Origin: JBCDCY01 sp039180875
Lineage (GTDB): Bacteria; Pseudomonadota; Alphaproteobacteria; Rhodobacterales; Rhodobacteraceae
NCBI GenBank assembly: GCA_039180875.1
Contig: JBCDCY010000015.1
Span: forward strand, 1 to 64,000
Length of the DNA: 64,000 nucleotides
Reading direction: 5' to 3'
Below the pieces are notes generated by a model. The model searched no databases and was not told where the DNA came from. It saw only the letters and a program-made list of their open reading frames with translations. Both the position numbers and the translations under genes were made by a program. Shown one piece after another: positions 17,308 to 25,044 of this stretch; the stretch's first letter is position 1; each line of letters opens with the position of its first letter.

Positions 17308-19179
17308 TCAGGCGTCTTCCAACACCATATGGCCGTCGCCCACCTCGCGGTAGCGCGACGGCGGCGCCTCATAGTCGAGCGGGAAGACCGGTGACGGGAT
17401 CGGCTTGAAGTTCACCTCACGATCGAAGGCCCGGCGCGCCGGGTCGGCGATCGGCACGGCCGAGAGCAGCGCCTGGGTGTAGGGATGCTGCGGGTTCTCG
17501 AAGATCGCTGCGCGCGGCCCGATCTCCACAATCCGGCCGAGATACATCACCGCCGCCCGGTGAGAGACCCGCTCCACCACCGCCATGTCGTGGCTGATGA
17601 ACAGCATGGCGATGCCGAGATCGGCCTGCAGCTCCATCAACAGGTTCAGCACCCGCGCCTGCACCAGCACGTCGAGGGCGGAGACCGCCTCATCGGCGAT
17701 GATCACCTTGGGCTCGAGCGCGATGGCCCGGGCGATGCCCACCCGCTGGCGTTGGCCGCCGGAGAGCTCGTGCGGGTAACGGCGCAGGAAGTTCTGCGGC
17801 AGGCGCACCCGGTCGAACAGCTGGGCCACCCGCTTCTCGAGCGCCGCGCCCTCCGCCAGGCCGTAGTTCCGAAGCGGCTCCGCCACCTGGTCGATCAGCC
17901 GCATACGCGGATTGAGCGAGGCGAAGGGGTCCTGGAAGACCATCTGGATCTTGGCCCGCGCCTCGCGCAGCGCCCGGCCGTCCATCGCCATCACATCCTG
18001 GCCCTGAAGCCGGATCTCGCCCGAATGGGGTTTGTTGAGCTGGATGATCGAGCGCCCGGTGGAGGACTTGCCGCAGCCGCTTTCACCCACCAGCGACAGC
18101 GTCTCCCCGGCGCGGAGGTCGAAGGACACATCCTCCACCGCGTGCACCAGGGCCCGGGTCCGTCGCAGCAACCCGCCCTTCACTGGAAAGCGCGTGGTGA
18201 GATGGCGGACGTCCAGCACCACCTCGCCGAGCTCCGGCGACTTTGGCTGATCGGGGGCAGGGGCGGGCGCCGGCTCCTCCGCCTCAGGCGCGGCTTCGGC
18301 ATCGACAGCGGTGGAATGGCTGAACTGGCCGGAGATCGGGATCGCCTCGGGCCGTGCCTTGCCCCGCATCGCGCCCAGTTTCGGCACGGCGGCGAGCAGG
18401 GCCTGGGTGTATTCGTGCTGCGGCGTGGCGAAGATGCGCTCGACCGGGCCTTCCTCCACCTTCTTGCCGCGATACATCACGACGACGCGGTCGGCCATCT
18501 GGGCGACCACCGCCATGTCGTGGGTGATGAAAAGAACCGCCGTCCCCGTCTCCCGCTTCAGACGGTTGATCAGCGCCAGGATCTCCGCCTGGATGGTGAC
18601 GTCGAGCGCCGTGGTCGGCTCATCGGCGATCAGCAGGCGGGGCTCGCAGGCCAACGCCATGGCGATCACCACACGCTGGCGCATGCCGCCGGACAGCTCG
18701 TGCGGGTACTGGTCCAACCGCTTGTCCGGATCCGGGATGCGCACCCGCTGCAGGAGTGAGAGCGCGCGCTGGCGCGCCTCCTTCTCCGAGATGCCCTTGT
18801 GGGCGATCAGCCCTTCGGTCAGTTGCCGCCCGATCGTCAGCACCGGGTTGAGCGAGGTCATCGGCTCCTGAAAGATCATGCCGATCTCGTTGCCCCGGAT
18901 CCGTCGCATCGAACGGCCGTCGACCTGCGAGAGGTCCATGGAGCCGCCATCCCGGTCGAACATCAGCCGACCGTTGGAGATCGTGCCGCCGCCGAACTCC
19001 ACCAGACGGATGAGGGCGAGAGAGGTGACGGACTTGCCCGATCCAGACTCCCCCACCACGCAGACCGTCTCGCCGGGTCGGATGGCGAAGGACACGTCCT
19101 CGACGCCGACCACCATGCCCTCCGACGTCTCGAAATCGACGCGCAGCTCTTCGATGGAGACGAGGGCGGGATCGGTCAT
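17308..19179 (-). CDS. Fused oligopeptide-type ABC ATPase (DppD-DppF-like)
   Basis: The 623-aa protein has two complete ATPase domains in one chain, as in GsiA/YejF-type proteins. Domain 1 (about 5-290) has GESGSGKS, LSGGMRQR and LIADEPTTALD; domain 2 (about 330-600) has GESGCGKS, LSGGQRQR and IIADEAVSALD. Each is followed by the HPYTQAL/HEYTQAL-type C-terminal extension of peptide importers. A Pro/Ala/Glu-rich linker joins them. It would energise import of peptides or nickel-like cargo, but no permease or binding protein is nearby, so it is an orphan here. I set the ATG at 19179; the frame upstream runs through a pseudogene remnant. Confidence 0.9.
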   Translation of the reverse strand: MTDPALVSIEELRVDFETSEGMVVGVEDVSFAIRPGETVCVVGESGSGKSVTSLALIRLVEFGGGTISNGRLMFDRDGGSMDLSQVDGRSMRRIRGNEIGMIFQEPMTSLNPVLTIGRQLTEGLIAHKGISEKEARQRALSLLQRVRIPDPDKRLDQYPHELSGGMRQRVVIAMALACEPRLLIADEPTTALDVTIQAEILALINRLKRETGTAVLFITHDMAVVAQMADRVVVMYRGKKVEEGPVERIFATPQHEYTQALLAAVPKLGAMRGKARPEAIPISGQFSHSTAVDAEAAPEAEEPAPAPAPDQPKSPELGEVVLDVRHLTTRFPVKGGLLRRTRALVHAVEDVSFDLRAGETLSLVGESGCGKSSTGRSIIQLNKPHSGEIRLQGQDVMAMDGRALREARAKIQMVFQDPFASLNPRMRLIDQVAEPLRNYGLAEGAALEKRVAQLFDRVRLPQNFLRRYPHELSGGQRQRVGIARAIALEPKVIIADEAVSALDVLVQARVLNLLMELQADLGIAMLFISHDMAVVERVSHRAAVMYLGRIVEIGPRAAIFENPQHPYTQALLSAVPIADPARRAFDREVNFKPIPSPVFPLDYEAPPSRYREVGDGHMVLEDA

Positions 19180-19192
19180 CGCGGGCTCGCTG

Positions 19193-19384
19193 TCATGGTG
19201 GCTTTCACAACCATAGCCAGCCCATGCGGTCGAGACCAGCGTCTCCGCATCCTGTTTTCGGGACGCTAGGCGCGAAGCGGGCAGCGGCCGCCATCCGGTT
19301 GCGTGACCCGGCAGATCGTCTGGCCAAGACACTTCATCGGGAGCGGCGGCCGCCGACGATCCTGAAGCGGCGGAGGATGCGCAT
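19193..19384 (-). pseudogene. Decayed 3' fragment of the endonuclease III-like gene
   Basis: This stretch repeats the 3' end of the gene at 20080-20823, including its stop codon position. The two copies share long identical runs, for example gtcgagaccagcgtctccgc, and about four positions in five overall. The fragment then skips roughly 85 bases and resumes with sequence matching about 20310-20349. Of the four Fe-S cysteines in the intact gene, the second reads Gly and the fourth is lost, so it cannot be functional. It lies just upstream of the ABC ATPase start. Confidence 0.8.
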
Positions 19385-19498
19385 AGGCATCACACAACCC
19401 GCTGCCTAGACCCCCACAAAAAATGGTGAACCCGCGCGAGAAATTGCTGACTTCAAATTGAGGTGCCGAGCGCAAGAAGTGGCAATACGTAACAAACA

Positions 19499-19512
19499 GC
19501 GTTGGCCAACGC
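19499..19512. promoter_or_regulatory. Perfect 14-bp palindrome upstream of the YHS gene
   Basis: gcgttggccaacgc is its own reverse complement and ends about 20 bases before the aaggag site of the YHS gene. The preceding 100 bases are relatively A/T-rich and should contain the promoter. It may be an operator; no regulator can be named. Confidence 0.4.
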
Positions 19513-19545
19513 TTCGCTCGCAGTTCACGTTCAAGGAGACGCATC

Positions 19546-19977
19546 GTGAGAAAATCCGTCACCGCCGGCCTGCTGTCGCTGGGTCTGGCCTTCTCTGCCC
19601 TTCCCGTTGCTGCCGGTAACCAGTTGGCTGTCGCTATCGGTGGTTATGACACCGTGTCGTACCACTCGGGCGAGCCCGCACGCGGCGAAGCGCGCATCAA
19701 CCATTTCTGGAACGGCGCCATCTGGTACTTCACCTCGACCGAGAACCGCGATCTTTTCGCCTCGGACCCCGAGCGCTATGCACCGGCCTATGACGGCTAC
19801 TGCTCCTGGGCGGCAAGCCAGGGCTACACCGCGCCGGGCGACCCGCTGGTCTGGGAGGTCACCGACGGCGTTCTCTACGTGCAGGTTCACGAGCGTGCGC
19901 AGGAGCTGTGGCAGGAAGACACCCCGACCTACATCATGCAGGCTGACGAAAACTGGCCGCGTCTGCACCCGTTCTGA
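19546..19977 (+). CDS. Exported YHS-domain protein
   Basis: The 143-aa protein has a signal peptide (about residues 1-23, LLSLGLAFSALPVAAG) and one YHS domain: IGGYDTVSYHSGEPARGEARI, then FWNGAIWYFTSTENRDLFASDPERYAP and YDGYCSWAASQGY. YHS domains with a Tyr-Cys near the end are suspected metal-binding units. The start is GTG with an aaggag site seven bases upstream. Synonymous choices such as GGT and GCT are commoner than in neighbouring genes, which often marks strong expression. A hairpin terminator follows the stop. Confidence 0.87.
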   Translation: MRKSVTAGLLSLGLAFSALPVAAGNQLAVAIGGYDTVSYHSGEPARGEARINHFWNGAIWYFTSTENRDLFASDPERYAPAYDGYCSWAASQGYTAPGDPLVWEVTDGVLYVQVHERAQELWQEDTPTYIMQADENWPRLHPF

Positions 19978-20000
19978 GGGGCACGCGATAGGTTTGGATC

Positions 20001-20032
20001 GGGCCGCGGCGCATGGTGCCGCGGCCCGTTTC
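20001..20032 (+). terminator. Intrinsic terminator after the YHS gene
   Basis: gggccgcggc (20001-20010) pairs perfectly with gccgcggccc (20018-20027) around a 7-base loop and is followed by gtttcg. The T-run is short, but position 24 bases after the stop and stem strength support termination. Confidence 0.7.
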
Positions 20033-20079
20033 GTCTGTGGCACCATCTACGATCGCGGTCGGTCACCGGGCGCTCGCTG

Positions 20080-20823
20080 TCAGGTGGCTTTCGCAACCAA
20101 AGCCAGCCTGGGCGGTCGAGACCAGCGTCTCCGCATCCTGCCGTCGGGACAAAGCGGCCGGAGCGGGCAGCGCCCGCAGTCAGGCTGCGTCACCGTGCAG
20201 ATCGTCTGGCCGAGATGCTTCATCAGCAGATGGTGTCGCTCCATCTCCACCGCGCCCCAGGCGGGCGGCAGCAGCGGCATGACCCGGTCATAGGCGACGT
20301 GGGCCGGCACGCGGCGGCCGACGATCCTGAGATGGCGGAGGATGCGCAGGTGATGGCTGTCGATCACCAGCGCCGCGCGCCTGAGCGTGCTGAAGTTGAG
20401 CACCGCCGCCGCGACCTTGCGCCCGACCCCGGGCAACCGCTCCATCCGGTTGAGGGCCGCCGGCACCGAAAGCTGCGTGAGATCGTCCAGGGCAACCCTA
20501 CCATCGGGCTGGCTGAGGGCGTGGAGCGCCGCCTGCAGCTGTGGCGCCTTCACCTCGGCAAAGGTGACGCGGGCGATGGTCGCCTCGACCTCGGCCAGCG
20601 GTGCATCCCGCACCGTTGCCCAGTCGGCGAAGCGCCGGCGCAGAGCGGTGAATGCAGCCAGGGCGACGCCGGACCGGGTCCGTCCGCCGATCAGGCTGAG
20701 AACGAGTTGGTCGAGCGGTTCGAGCCACGGTCCTACCGTTGGCGTGCCGAAATGGCGCCGCAACCGCTGGTGAACATCGGCCAGCAGGCGCGGCCGCGCG
20801 TCGAACTGCAGGAGAAGCTGCAT
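20080..20823 (-). CDS. Endonuclease III-like DNA glycosylase (HhH-GPD, Fe-S)
   Basis: The 247-aa base-excision-repair-type protein has the helix-hairpin-helix LPGVGRKVAAAVL with catalytic Lys136 and the catalytic Asp155 in VIDSHH. The [4Fe-4S] loop is complete: C209-x6-C216-x2-C219-x5-C225. It differs from canonical Nth in length and in the first half, so it is better called endonuclease III-like than nth. I chose ATG at 20823; a TTG at 20856 would add 11 residues. It is monocistronic, and a damaged copy of its 3' end lies 700 bases away beyond the YHS gene. Confidence 0.85.
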   Translation of the reverse strand: MQLLLQFDARPRLLADVHQRLRRHFGTPTVGPWLEPLDQLVLSLIGGRTRSGVALAAFTALRRRFADWATVRDAPLAEVEATIARVTFAEVKAPQLQAALHALSQPDGRVALDDLTQLSVPAALNRMERLPGVGRKVAAAVLNFSTLRRAALVIDSHHLRILRHLRIVGRRVPAHVAYDRVMPLLPPAWGAVEMERHHLLMKHLGQTICTVTQPDCGRCPLRPLCPDGRMRRRWSRPPRLALVAKAT

Positions 20824-20887
20824 GGCCCGGAGACCATACAACGAGAAGTAGAACAAAGAAAGAACATTTACTCGGCCGGCGCCGGCC

Positions 20888-21277
20888 TCAGGTGCGGGAT
20901 CTCAGCATGGCGTCGAGGCTCCACGGCCCGCCGCCTGCAAAGACGAAGTAGAGGAAGACGAAGCAGTAGAGGATGGCCGCATCCCCACCGTTGTTGGTCG
21001 GGAACAGATCCCGCGGCGCGTGGGCCAGCCAGTAGGCGAAGGCCATGGTGCCCGAGGCGAGGAAAGCCGCCAGCCGGATCTGGAAGCCGACCAAAAGGGC
21101 GAGGCCGCAGACGATCTCGATGACGCCGGCGAACCAGCCGAGGGAAAGCAGCTCCGTCACCCGCTCGGTCGCCGGGATGCCGATCAGCTTCTGCATGCCG
21201 TGCAGCAGAAAGATCAGGGCCGAGACCATGCGCAGAACGCTCAGGAGGCGCGGTTGCCAGGCAGCCAACATCTCCAT
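20888..21277 (-). CDS. DoxX family membrane protein
   Basis: The 129-aa integral membrane protein has four hydrophobic segments. The family pattern is visible: LLSVLRMVSALIFLLHGMQKLIG at the N terminus, a WFAGVIEIVCGLALLVGF segment, FLASGTMAFAYWLAH, and FPTNNGGDAAILYCFVFLYF. DoxX-family proteins are linked to redox or sulfur metabolism in some bacteria, but most have no assigned function. The ATG has a gaggag site; the longer open frame upstream is not protein-like. It stands between the glycosylase and the TRAP operon on the same strand. Confidence 0.85.
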   Translation of the reverse strand: MEMLAAWQPRLLSVLRMVSALIFLLHGMQKLIGIPATERVTELLSLGWFAGVIEIVCGLALLVGFQIRLAAFLASGTMAFAYWLAHAPRDLFPTNNGGDAAILYCFVFLYFVFAGGGPWSLDAMLRSRT

Positions 21278-21393
21278 GTCGTCTCTCCTCGAGCGGCGGA
21301 CACTGGGCATTGAACGGATCGCCCTGGAACCGCGCAAGACGGCAAATGCTGCGCGAACCGGACCGATCGGACCGGTCTCTGGCAAGCGCCGAT

Positions 21394-21446
21394 GGATATT
21401 TGAACCACCGCGAAGGGGCGGGGCTTTCTTGTTGGCTGAAATATCC
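21394..21446. terminator. Palindromic element copy B, probable terminator of the TRAP operon
   Basis: ggatatt (21394-21400) and aatatcc (21440-21446) bound a stem in which about 17 of 22 positions pair. It lies 25 bases beyond the dctM stop in the direction of transcription, so it probably ends the leftward catabolic operon. Confidence 0.6.
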
Positions 21447-21471
21447 CTGCCAGAGGCGTCGGTCGCTCGCC

Positions 21472-22779
21472 TCAGAGCCCCGGCAGCCAGGTGGCGAGCC
21501 CCGGAAAGACGATCAGCAGACCGACCAGCAGCAGCGAGCAGGCGATGAACGGCATGGCGGCGAGGTAGATCTGCCGCATCGTGGTTTCGGGCGGCGCCAC
21601 CCCCTTCATGACGAAGAGCAGCAGGCCGAAGGGCGGCGTGGTGAAGCTGATCTCCAGAGCCAGGAGCATGATCAGGCCGAACCAGATCAGGTCGAAGCCC
21701 AGGCTTTCGGCCAAGGGAAAGAAGATCGGCACGGTGAGCAGCATCATCGAGATCTGCTCCATGAACATGCCGAGGACGAGCAGCACGCCGAACATCACCA
21801 GGAGCATGGCAACCGGCGCGAGCTCAAACGACGTCGCCCAGTCGATCAATCCCCGGGAGGCGCCGGAGAACGCCAACAACTGGCTGAACGTGGCCGAGCC
21901 GAAGACGATCAGATAGGCCATCAGGGTCACCCGCAGCGCCCCGATGATCGACTTCTTCACCGCCTCGAAGGTCAGGCAGCGGAAGAGAATGGCGAGGATG
22001 AGGACGCCCAGGGCACCGAAGGCCGCGGCCTCCGACGGGGTGACGATGCCGTTGATCATCATCAGCACGATCACCACCATCAGCCCCACCATCGGCACGA
22101 CGTTGAGGCCGAGCAACCCGAGCTTCTGCAGGAAGGATCGCGCTGTGACGTCATAAGCCGGAGCCGCCCCGGGATCGAGCCGGGTCTGCAGCCAGATGAG
22201 GCCGAGGTAGAAGCCCGCCAGGATCAATCCCGGGATCACTCCAGCGATCAGCAGGGCGCCCACGTCGATCTGGGCCAGGGTGGCAAGCAGCACCGCGAGG
22301 GCCGAGGGCGGGATGATGATCGCCAACCCCCCGGTGCCCAGGATCGGGCCGATCGACATGTGCTTCTTGTAGCCGCGGGCCGACATCTCCGGCACCATCA
22401 GCGAGCCGAGGAGCGCGGTGGAGCCCATGGACGAGCCTGAAAGCGTCGAGAACCCCGTGCCCCCCAGGACCGTGACGTAGGAGAGGCGCCCCGGCAATCG
22501 GCCGAGAAGCTGGTCGATCGCGTTGAACATCCGCCCGCCGAGGCCGGTGTGAAAGAACAGCTCCCCCATCAGCAGAAACAGCGGGATCGGCACCAGCGCG
22601 AACGTCGTGAGCGACCCGAGCCCGTTGTTCAGAAGCTGCGCAACGCCGCGGTCGCCCCCCATGAACACCCAGGCCCCCACGATATTGGCCGCCAGAAAGG
22701 CGAGCGCCACCGGCATCCCGAGCGCCATGAGAAAGACTATGGTGCCGAGGAGGAGGGCGAGCGCCTCGAACCACTCCAT
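21472..22779 (-). CDS. TRAP transporter large permease (DctM)
   Basis: The 435-aa membrane protein of the TRAP-T DctM family forms the transport channel with its small partner. Typical segments are LNNGLGSLTTFALVPIPLFLLMGE, GTGFSTLSGSSMGSTALLGSLMVPEM (about 120-145) and IIIPPSALAVLLA, the Gly-Pro-rich hairpins around the substrate site, and ISFTTPPFGLLLFVMKG near the end. The ATG shares one base with the stop of the small subunit (TGATG). It is the last gene of the leftward operon headed by the GntR gene. Confidence 0.92.
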   Translation of the reverse strand: MEWFEALALLLGTIVFLMALGMPVALAFLAANIVGAWVFMGGDRGVAQLLNNGLGSLTTFALVPIPLFLLMGELFFHTGLGGRMFNAIDQLLGRLPGRLSYVTVLGGTGFSTLSGSSMGSTALLGSLMVPEMSARGYKKHMSIGPILGTGGLAIIIPPSALAVLLATLAQIDVGALLIAGVIPGLILAGFYLGLIWLQTRLDPGAAPAYDVTARSFLQKLGLLGLNVVPMVGLMVVIVLMMINGIVTPSEAAAFGALGVLILAILFRCLTFEAVKKSIIGALRVTLMAYLIVFGSATFSQLLAFSGASRGLIDWATSFELAPVAMLLVMFGVLLVLGMFMEQISMMLLTVPIFFPLAESLGFDLIWFGLIMLLALEISFTTPPFGLLLFVMKGVAPPETTMRQIYLAAMPFIACSLLLVGLLIVFPGLATWLPGL

Positions 22780-23285
22780 CACTCGTGGATCCCCGCCTCG
22801 CCTGAATGCATCACCTCTCGCCCGATGACGAAGCGGGCGAACTCCACCGCCATCAGGCCGAAGCTGATCGGGAAGGAGAGGGTGAGGATCCAGCGCGGGA
22901 AGAAGTAGGCGCGCACGTCATAGTCGTTGCGCTCGATATTGGTGAGGAACAGGTCGACGCCCTTCCAGGTGAGGATCAGACAGACGACGACGCAGAGCGC
23001 CGCGATCAGGCGGCTGAGGGCGATGCGCAAGGCGGATGGCAGGGCCGCCGTCAGCAATTCGATATGCACATGCCCCCGCTCCCGCACCAGCCAGGGCGCG
23101 CCGAGCATGGTCATGTAGAGAAGGCCGTACTCCGCCGAGGTGAAGAGCCAGGCGAAGGGCTGCAGGCCGAGATTGCGCATGGCGACCGAGATCACGACCG
23201 AGATCATCAGCCAGACCAGCGTCGCCCCCGCGACGAACGCCATGGCGTAAAGCACGAAGGTGTAGAGGCGGGAGACGAGCGCCAT
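22779..23285 (-). CDS. TRAP transporter small permease (DctQ)
   Basis: The 168-aa four-helix membrane protein of the DctQ family has the usual motif RERGHVHIELL in the loop between helices 2 and 3 (about residues 68-78) and a terminal FPISFGLMAVEFARF helix. It pairs with DctM to form the membrane part of a sodium- or proton-driven importer. It lies between dctP and dctM; a strong hairpin separates it from dctP. Confidence 0.9.
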   Translation of the reverse strand: MALVSRLYTFVLYAMAFVAGATLVWLMISVVISVAMRNLGLQPFAWLFTSAEYGLLYMTMLGAPWLVRERGHVHIELLTAALPSALRIALSRLIAALCVVVCLILTWKGVDLFLTNIERNDYDVRAYFFPRWILTLSFPISFGLMAVEFARFVIGREVMHSGEAGIHE

Positions 23286-23305
23286 GGGTAGGGACCGCCG
23301 GCCGT

Positions 23306-23331
23306 GGGGATGGCCCGGTCAGGCCATCCCC
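23306..23331 (-). promoter_or_regulatory. Strong hairpin between dctP and dctQ
   Basis: ggggatggcc (23306-23315) pairs perfectly with ggccatcccc (23322-23331) around a 6-base loop. It lies directly after the dctP stop in mRNA direction. Such hairpins after binding-protein genes commonly stabilise that part of the message so the binding protein is made in excess; that role is inferred. Confidence 0.55.
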
Positions 23332-23341
23332 CCGCGCGGTG

Positions 23342-24352
23342 TCAGTCGAGCGCCGGGTCGTAGAAGAGCTCGATCAACGTGTCGTAGTTGGCAAGGCCCG
23401 TGGGGTGCTCCTCCATCAGGCCCCGCATCCGCTCCCAGGTCTTTTCCCGGGCGGCGGCGAGGTAGTTGGCGCGGGCCTCGCCCTCCAGCTCCACCACCTG
23501 CATGCCCTGGGCCTCGAGCGCGGCGAAGTCCTCGTCGCGCTTGGCCCGGAGGCGCTCGACGCTCTCCCGCTCATGCTCGATGGCGGCGGTCTGGATGATC
23601 TCCTGCGCCTCGGCCGAGAGGGCGTTCCAGCTCTCCAGGTTCACGATGACGCCTAGGTCGGTGGAGAAGAAGTTCGGCTCGATCCGGTAGTTCAGAAACT
23701 CGTTCCACTTCAGATCAATCAGGCCGATCTGGGTCCAGCCGGTGGCGTCCACCACCCCGCTCTCCAACGCCGAGTAGACATCGGTGGTCGGCAGGTCGAT
23801 CACCTGGGCGCCGAGATACTCGGTGAAGAAGGCGTTGTAGACGGCGTTGCCGCGCAGCTTCAGGCCGTCGACCTCCAGGTTGCCGTCGGCGTCGAACTCC
23901 GGCGCGTTCCGGGTCCAGAGGTTGTAGGTCACGCCGCTGTCAAACCAGCCGAGATATTTCAGGCCCATTTTCTCCTGATGGATCTGGTCGATCAGCTCGA
24001 TGCCGCCGTTGGCGCGGGCCTCGACCGCGGTGAGGTTGGAGGCCACCAGCGCGTCCTTCTCCGGCAACGCGCCGCCGTAGAACGAACCCGGGGTGTAGAC
24101 CATGTCGACGATGCCGTCGCGCACGGCGTCGGGCTGCTGGAACATGCCGATCGCCTCGGGCCCGCCGCGCACCTCGATCTGCACCACGCCCTCGCCTGCG
24201 CTGTTCACCTTGTCGACGAACTGCAGGAAGGACTGGGTGTAGATCAGGGTTTCGGGAAAGGCATGGACGGCGGTCAGGGTCTCTTGCGCCGCTGCGGCCC
24301 CTCCGATCAGGGTGGCGCTCGCAAACACTCCCCCCAGCACGGTACGCTTCAT
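23342..24352 (-). CDS. TRAP transporter solute-binding protein (DctP)
   Basis: The 336-aa periplasmic binding protein has a signal peptide (about residues 1-22, cleaved near AAAQET). DctP-family features are GDGxVD-like YSALESGVVDATGWTQIG (about 205-225) and the conserved substrate arginine in GLKLRGNAVYN (about 165), which usually binds a carboxylate. The ligand is therefore probably an organic acid. It is preceded by three small hairpins and an sd-like ggaaagg. The operon mates upstream are the LeuC/LeuD-like genes, so the imported compound may be their substrate or a precursor. Confidence 0.9.
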   Translation of the reverse strand: MKRTVLGGVFASATLIGGAAAAQETLTAVHAFPETLIYTQSFLQFVDKVNSAGEGVVQIEVRGGPEAIGMFQQPDAVRDGIVDMVYTPGSFYGGALPEKDALVASNLTAVEARANGGIELIDQIHQEKMGLKYLGWFDSGVTYNLWTRNAPEFDADGNLEVDGLKLRGNAVYNAFFTEYLGAQVIDLPTTDVYSALESGVVDATGWTQIGLIDLKWNEFLNYRIEPNFFSTDLGVIVNLESWNALSAEAQEIIQTAAIEHERESVERLRAKRDEDFAALEAQGMQVVELEGEARANYLAAAREKTWERMRGLMEEHPTGLANYDTLIELFYDPALD

Positions 24353-24366
24353 TTTACTCTCCTTTC

Positions 24367-24439
24367 CGGGGTCTTCGCCCCGCCCTGTTGTCGGGGTCGT
24401 CGCCCCGTTTGGTTATGGCCGCCCCAAGCTCAGGGGCGG
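24367..24439 (-). promoter_or_regulatory. Three tandem hairpins between leuD-like gene and dctP
   Basis: Two near-identical short stems, cgggg/ccccg at 24367-24382 and 24392-24407, each with a 6-base loop, are followed by ccgcccc (24419-24425) with ggggcgg (24433-24439). They occupy almost the whole 92-base gap and probably act as mRNA processing or stability elements. Confidence 0.5.
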
Positions 24440-24444
24440 GGTCG

Positions 24445-25044
24445 TCAGCGCGCCGGCCAGGCCCAGGGCGCATCGGCCTGACGCCGTGTGGCGTAGGTCG
24501 CGATCGCCGCCTCGTGTTGGCGCGTGAGGTCGATGTCGTCCCAGCCGTTGATCAGCTTGGTCCGCCAGACCGGGTCGAGGCTGATCGGCAGCATTTGGTT
24601 CCCGACGCGGAGCGTGAGTTGGTCGAGGTCGACCGTCAGCTCCCGCGGCCCTTCCTCCAGCATATCGAGGAGCGCGGCATGGTCCTCCTCCGCCAGCACC
24701 CCCGGCAACAGGCCGTTGTTGACAGCGTTGGCGGCGAAGATGTCGCCAAAGCTCGGGGCGAAGACCGCGCGGATGCCGTAGTCAGCGAGGGCGTAGACCG
24801 CCGCCTCCCGCGAGGAGCCGCTGCCGAAGTTGCGCCCGGCGATCAGCAGGCTCGGCTGGCTGTCGTTCAGGGCATGGGGCCGGGTCGCGCCGGCCTCGTC
24901 GAACCGGGCATCGTAGAGCAGATATTGGCCATAGCCCGCGCCGCGGGGCGTCGCCATGAAGCGGGCCGGGATCAGTTGATCCGTGTCGATATTGGCGGCC
25001 GGCAGCGCCACCGCCTGGCCCTGATGCTGGCGCCAGCCGCTCAT
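24445..25044 (-). CDS. LeuD-like small subunit of an aconitase-family hydro-lyase
   Basis: The 199-aa swivel-domain subunit has the LeuD motifs NIDTDQLIPARFM (about 18-30) and IAGRNFGSGSSREAAVYAL (about 68-86), whose arginine and serine contact the substrate carboxylate in the family. Length matches LeuD. It works with the LeuC-like subunit, whose stop overlaps this start as ATGA. The context, with a GntR regulator, TRAP transporter and ring-opening enzymes, argues for a catabolic paralogue such as a substituted-maleate or itaconate-type hydratase rather than leucine synthesis, but this is inference. Confidence 0.88.
   Translation of the reverse strand: MSGWRQHQGQAVALPAANIDTDQLIPARFMATPRGAGYGQYLLYDARFDEAGATRPHALNDSQPSLLIAGRNFGSGSSREAAVYALADYGIRAVFAPSFGDIFAANAVNNGLLPGVLAEEDHAALLDMLEEGPRELTVDLDQLTLRVGNQMLPISLDPVWRTKLINGWDDIDLTRQHEAAIATYATRRQADAPWAWPAR

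Noticed and set aside
19180..19332. Longer start for the fused ABC ATPase
   Set aside because: The extra 51 residues read antisense-type shadow across the glycosylase pseudogene fragment and do not match the family.
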